Below are positions 6,237 through 8,405 of a DNA stretch of 8,405 bases, one piece after another. This DNA is from Cytophagales bacterium (GTDB lineage Bacteria; Bacteroidota; Bacteroidia; Cytophagales; JAAEPT01), in the NCBI GenBank assembly GCA_011524675.1, contig WTJX01000248.1, positions 1-8,405 of the forward strand, read 5' to 3'. A program made the translations under genes and the position numbers. Position 1 is the stretch's first letter, and every line of letters begins with the position of its first letter. The notes under the pieces were generated by a model. The model saw only the letters and a list, made by a program, of their open reading frames with translations. It did not search any database and had not been told where the DNA came from.

Positions 6237-7191
6237 CTAATTGTAAGTATAAATTCCCGTCTTCTAGTAAATTTAAATTTTCAGTACCAAGCTCTGTGCC
6301 GTTACCGTCAACTTTTAATTTTATCCAATAAGAATAATAGCTTGTATTAGCGTAACTTGGTGCTATTAATTTTTTTTCTTCAGGTGCAATCTCTACGGTG
6401 TCTTTAGTTATCTCAAAAGGCTCATAAATATCTTTTTTTCTAGTCAAAATCTTTGAATAAACTCGGATAGAAACATTACCAGTGTTTTCTATGGATATAT
6501 TCTGAGTTGGGTTAATATGATAATAAGGTTTTTTAATAAAACTTCTTATAGGGTTATCAACAAAGTAAGTAGTATCATAGTCTTGTAACTCTTGCTTTGA
6601 TTCATTTTTGTGAATTACAAAGTTCATTACATTGGCGACAACTGAAAAACTAATTGTTTCTTGTATCTGAATAGTATCTAAGCCTTCCACTATTTTGCCA
6701 GTTACGTATAACTCAAAGTAATTCTTTCCCATGGGAAGTAGTTCAGTATCACCAATTCCTGAAGAGTTTTTACCATGAATTATTTTCAAAGAAATAACAG
6801 GTAAAAAACCTATACCATTACCATAATTTAAAAATGTGTTGTTAGGTACTATGGAGATTTTTTGTGGTTTTACCTCTAGTTTATTGCTATTTGTGCTTAG
6901 GTTTACATCAAAAACATCTTTATTGCTACCATTGGAAAGTATTAGTTTTATTTCTTTAGTACTGTTAATTGCTCCCAGTGAGCTAGTAGGTAGGTTGGCT
7001 TGCTCTACTGATCTGGAACCAGTATTGTGTAAACCAAAAATAATTTGGTTTTTAGGTGAGTTATAAAATACTTCATTGTCTTGTTTATCACACGAAATGC
7101 TCAAAAGTAGACACATGATAAATAGTGATTTTATTGTGTGAGGAAGTAGTATTGTGATGCGATGGAGAAAATATAATCCTTGTTTGATCAA
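6205..7191 (-). CDS. Lipoprotein, upstream member of a tandem paralog pair
   Basis: A 328-residue lipoprotein with a signal ending FIMCLLLSISC, so Cys34 would be lipidated. It is paralogous to the next gene: the same length, the same predicted lipidation position, the conserved central block LGAIN...HGKNSSGIG at residues 72-147, and a shared C-terminal pattern (KVDGNGTELGTENL against SVNGFGTALNSEFL). Two N-x-G immunoglobulin-like strand patterns (LSNGSNKDVFDVNL, IENTGNVSIRV) suggest two beta-sandwich domains. The start is TTG at 7191; the only other Met near the signal is residue 26, which would destroy it, and a stop lies a few codons further up. The TTG start also aligns MI.Q with the paralog. 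No function is known to me; surface or periplasmic binding is a guess. It is the first gene of a two-gene unit, with repeat copy 2 just upstream. Confidence 0.78.
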   Translation of the reverse strand: MIKQGLYFLHRITILLPHTIKSLFIMCLLLSISCDKQDNEVFYNSPKNQIIFGLHNTGSRSVEQANLPTSSLGAINSTKEIKLILSNGSNKDVFDVNLSTNSNKLEVKPQKISIVPNNTFLNYGNGIGFLPVISLKIIHGKNSSGIGDTELLPMGKNYFELYVTGKIVEGLDTIQIQETISFSVVANVMNFVIHKNESKQELQDYDTTYFVDNPIRSFIKKPYYHINPTQNISIENTGNVSIRVYSKILTRKKDIYEPFEITKDTVEIAPEEKKLIAPSYANTSYYSYWIKLKVDGNGTELGTENLNLLEDGNLYLQLDDTTAKQYDD

Positions 7192-7216
7192 AATAATTAT
7201 TGGATGTTAATAGATG

Positions 7217-7253
7217 TTAAGTAGTCGTCTAAAAATGCTTATGATAAAAAAAT
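7217..7253 (-). repeat. 37-bp dispersed repeat, copy 2 (inverted relative to copy 1)
   Basis: The reverse complement of this stretch matches 3943-3979 at 34 of 37 positions, including the uninterrupted 13-base core GACGACTACTTAA. It lies 26 bases before the TTG start of the upstream paralog lipoprotein and points towards that gene, as copy 1 points towards the other lipoprotein gene. The internal 8-bp inverted repeat and the TATTTTTG of copy 1 are both altered here, so neither hairpin nor -7 box is conserved. Confidence 0.8.
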
Positions 7254-7287
7254 AAAGGGTTAATTCACTTCATTCTTAGAAATACGC

Positions 7288-7305
7288 GCTTTAGCTTGCT
7301 AAAGC
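7288..7305. repeat. 18-base palindrome GCTTTAGC-TT-GCTAAAGC
   Basis: Perfect 8-bp arms are separated by two bases. The surrounding 7284-7325 is richer in G+C than the rest of the intergenic region. It lies about 100 bases upstream of the paralog lipoprotein operon. It could be an operator or part of a degenerate repeat; nothing decides between them. Confidence 0.4.
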
Positions 7306-7427
7306 TTTGCTTTCTTCCCCGCTCTAAACTAAAATCACTCGTTTTTTAACCTATAGTTATTTTTGTCATCCTACTTATTTTATTAAAATTAATGAAAATA
7401 AGACTAATAAAAAAACATGTTTGAACG

Positions 7428-7514
7428 TTAAAAACCGAAGTTAAAACCTTGTGCCATAGCCATAGGTTTACTATTCATACCTTTTTCAACTTGAGTACTA
7501 AATACACCGCAAAC
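7428..7514 (-). pseudogene. Possible remnant of an outer-membrane protein C-terminus
   Basis: On the minus strand, a 28-codon open stretch runs from just after an in-frame TGA (7515-7517) to a TAA (7428-7430). It reads GVFSTQVEKGMNSKPMAM then AQGFNFGF. The alternating ending with a terminal Phe resembles the closing strand of a Bacteroidota outer-membrane barrel protein. No start codon precedes it, and the upstream frame is closed, so it cannot be an intact gene. If real it is the 3' stump of a deleted gene; an AT-rich chance reading frame remains a serious alternative. Confidence 0.3.
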
Positions 7515-7570
7515 TCAAAAAACAAGACTAAAGCTTTTCAACTATCGTTTTTTTTTCTGTGAAACTTTAA

Positions 7571-7578
7571 TATCTTTG
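7571..7578 (+). promoter_or_regulatory. Candidate Bacteroidota -7 box for the coiled-coil gene
   Basis: TATCTTTG matches TAnnTTTG exactly and lies 60 bases before the ATG at 7639, predicting transcription from about 7585. The region where a -33 TTTG should lie (about 7548) is a T-run preceded by CG, so the -33 box is imperfect. Position and match make this the best promoter candidate on the plus strand. Confidence 0.5.
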
Positions 7579-7638
7579 AAAATAACTAAATGTTGTCGTT
7601 TCACGTTTACAAGTGAATATTATAGATGAATAGCACGT

Positions 7639-8073
7639 ATGGAAGAAATGAAAAATAAGTCAAGTTTATCTACTTTGCTAAGTTTGACAAATCTGTTGGG
7701 TTTAGCAGTAATCATAGCATTGTCATTGGTCATAAAAACATTACTAGACCAAAGAGAAACTGTAAAAGATCAAAATGAAGAACTTTTTGCCCAAGTAGAG
7801 AAAACAAATATCTCTTTGAATGACCTAACGACTACTAAGGAGTCATTAGAAAAAAAACTTAAAGAACTTGAAAAAAAACAAGGTTGTGATTCTTATATCA
7901 AAGAAATAGGCCGGTTAAAGAGTGTAGAGAAACGACTCAATAATGCTCAAAGTAATTATATTCAAGCTTTGGTATATACCCAAGAACAAGCCAAAGAGAT
8001 AGAGTTTCTCACGGAGAAGGTAAAAATATTAGAAAGTATCATTGGAGGAAACGATCAATCATTTCCTAAGTAA
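7639..8073 (+). CDS. Single-pass membrane protein with long coiled coil
   Basis: A 144-residue protein of unknown function. Residues 1-12 are polar and partly basic. About residues 13-36 form one hydrophobic helix (NLLGLAVIIALSLVIKTLL). The rest, about 38-135, is rich in Glu, Lys, Leu and Gln with heptad-like spacing (LEKKLKELEKK at 70-80), typical of a coiled coil, with one Cys at 83 breaking it in two. Without a cleavage site the helix is probably an N-terminal anchor leaving the coil in the periplasm, although the topology is not certain. Start choice: ATG at 7639; Met4 is equally possible. It is preceded by a consensus -7 box and followed by a strong terminator, so it is likely a one-gene unit. 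Such proteins often act as structural or scaffolding partners, but no named family is recognised. Confidence 0.75.
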   Translation: MEEMKNKSSLSTLLSLTNLLGLAVIIALSLVIKTLLDQRETVKDQNEELFAQVEKTNISLNDLTTTKESLEKKLKELEKKQGCDSYIKEIGRLKSVEKRLNNAQSNYIQALVYTQEQAKEIEFLTEKVKILESIIGGNDQSFPK

Positions 8074-8101
8074 ACAGCCATTCATAACAAAATAGCTGTT
8101 T
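8072..8101 (+). terminator. Weak hairpin directly after the coiled-coil gene
   Basis: AAACAGC (8072-8078) begins within the stop codon and pairs perfectly with GCTGTTT (8095-8101) across a 16-base loop. A short T stretch (8099-8102) overlaps and ends the right arm. It may be a first, weak terminator, with the strong palindrome 40 bases further on doing most of the work. Confidence 0.3.
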
Positions 8102-8142
8102 TGCTAGACTTTATTAGAGTCATTAAAACACTATGAGCAAAT

Positions 8143-8182
8143 AAAAAAAGGAGACTATGATTAATCATAGTCTCCTTTTTTT
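8143..8182. terminator. Bidirectional intrinsic terminator, perfect 40-base palindrome
   Basis: A run of seven A, the arm GGAGACTATGA, a TTAA centre, the complementary arm TCATAGTCTCC and seven T form a perfect palindrome. Read from either strand it is a stable stem followed by T7, the classical form of a bidirectional Rho-independent terminator. It lies between the coiled-coil gene (plus) and the end of the sulfatase-like gene (minus), which converge here. Confidence 0.92.
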
Positions 8183-8237
8183 GTTCACTTCTTCTAGCTT
8201 GTTATTTTAGCTTACAGTAAAGTACTCACTCTAATAT

Positions 8238-8405
8238 TTATTTACCTCTTTTCGTTACTTCACAAGGTACATTTTGATATGAATCAATCACATCTTTCAA
8301 TATGGCGTGTATTTCTTTTTCTTTTGCTGTCATATTGTTTTCTTCAATAGGTTTTTTCTCAAAAAAGTCTTTTTTTACATTATAAAATTGCCCTGATTTA
8401 TATAG
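8238..8405 (-). CDS. C-terminal end of a probable sulfatase (partial)
   Basis: Fifty-five codons are open from the window edge to a TAA at 8238-8240; the gene continues beyond position 8405. The sequence YKSGQFYNVKKDFFEKKPI, then a helix TAKEKEIHAILKDVIDSY, fits the end of many arylsulfatase-A-type proteins. In those the pattern is (G/R)-(L/F)-Y-(N/D)-V-x-x-D-x-x-E-x-x-(P/N)-(L/I), followed by a Lys/Glu-rich helix ending LxxxLDSY or similar. The tail PCEVTKRGK is unremarkable. No catalytic residues lie in this part, so the enzyme class is inferred only from the C-terminal pattern. The gene ends about 55 bases before the bidirectional terminator at 8143-8182. It was too short for routine gene finding because it is cut by the window edge. 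Confidence 0.6.
   Translation of the reverse strand, partial: LYKSGQFYNVKKDFFEKKPIEENNMTAKEKEIHAILKDVIDSYQNVPCEVTKRGK

Larger units (their letters stand above)
7192..7638. other. Divergent intergenic region, 447 bases
   Basis: This stretch lies between the paralog operon (minus) and the coiled-coil membrane protein gene (plus). It holds 37-bp repeat copy 2 (7217-7253), an 18-base palindrome (7288-7305) in a short patch richer in G+C, a possible relic of an outer-membrane protein gene end (7428-7514), and a good -7 box (7571-7578). I see no intact gene. Its length and mixed composition suggest that it once held coding sequence. Confidence 0.65.

Noticed and set aside
3943..7253. Reading the two 37-bp repeats as ends of a transposable element
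   Set aside because: They are inverted relative to each other and bracket about 3.3 kb, but no transposase lies between, the enclosed genes are ordinary, and no flanking target duplication is visible.
7341..7377. Possible third, diverged copy of the 37-bp repeat (TATTTTTGTCATCCTACTTA in its core)
   Set aside because: It shares ATTTTTG and CTACTTA with copy 1, but the middle differs at five consecutive positions and the T-rich left part aligns poorly, so chance in AT-rich DNA is not excluded.
1..8405. CRISPR array, tRNA, rRNA, phage or toxin-antitoxin genes
   Set aside because: No regularly spaced repeats, cloverleaf structures or relevant protein families were found on either strand.

Overview
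The window looks like chromosomal DNA of a free-living Bacteroidota (Cytophaga-Flavobacterium-Bacteroides) bacterium. The evidence is a strongly AT-rich sequence, three type II signal peptides, a DUF5118/DUF5117-type secreted metalloprotease, the absence of clear Shine-Dalgarno sequences, and TAnnTTTG promoter -7 boxes at sensible places. Nearly everything encoded here is a cell-envelope or secreted protein; no phage, transposase, CRISPR, tRNA or rRNA is visible.

Layout from left to right. (1) 89-3056, minus strand: a two-gene operon of a large secreted zinc metalloprotease followed, 4 bases after its stop, by a small gamma-glutamylcyclotransferase-like enzyme. (2) 3057-3324: a gene-free stretch rich in inverted and direct repeats. 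(3) 3325-3834, minus: a small outer-membrane beta-barrel protein. (4) 3835-4213: a divergent intergenic region with copy 1 of a 37-bp repeat. (5) 4214-5074, plus: a lipoprotein of a Bacteroidota family with DFGDGC and DYGDGTCD motifs. (6) 5075-5249: a convergent junction with three successive hairpins. (7) 5250-7191, minus: two tandem, overlapping, paralogous 328-codon lipoprotein genes. (8) 7192-7638: a divergent intergenic region with copy 2 of the 37-bp repeat in opposite orientation, a possible relic of an outer-membrane protein gene, and a good promoter. (9) 7639-8073, plus: a single-pass membrane protein with a coiled coil. (10) A perfect 40-base palindromic bidirectional terminator, then the C-terminal end of a probable sulfatase running off the window on the minus strand.

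How the genes work together: the metalloprotease and cyclotransferase are almost certainly co-transcribed and probably translationally coupled. The two paralogous lipoproteins are also coupled, through an overlap. The most noteworthy unexplained structure is the 37-bp element (34 of 37 bases identical) present once upstream of the DYGDGTCD lipoprotein gene and once upstream of the paralog pair, each time pointing towards the lipoprotein gene. It may be a shared regulatory element or a dispersed genomic repeat. I see no complete, recognisable new defence or biosynthetic system here.
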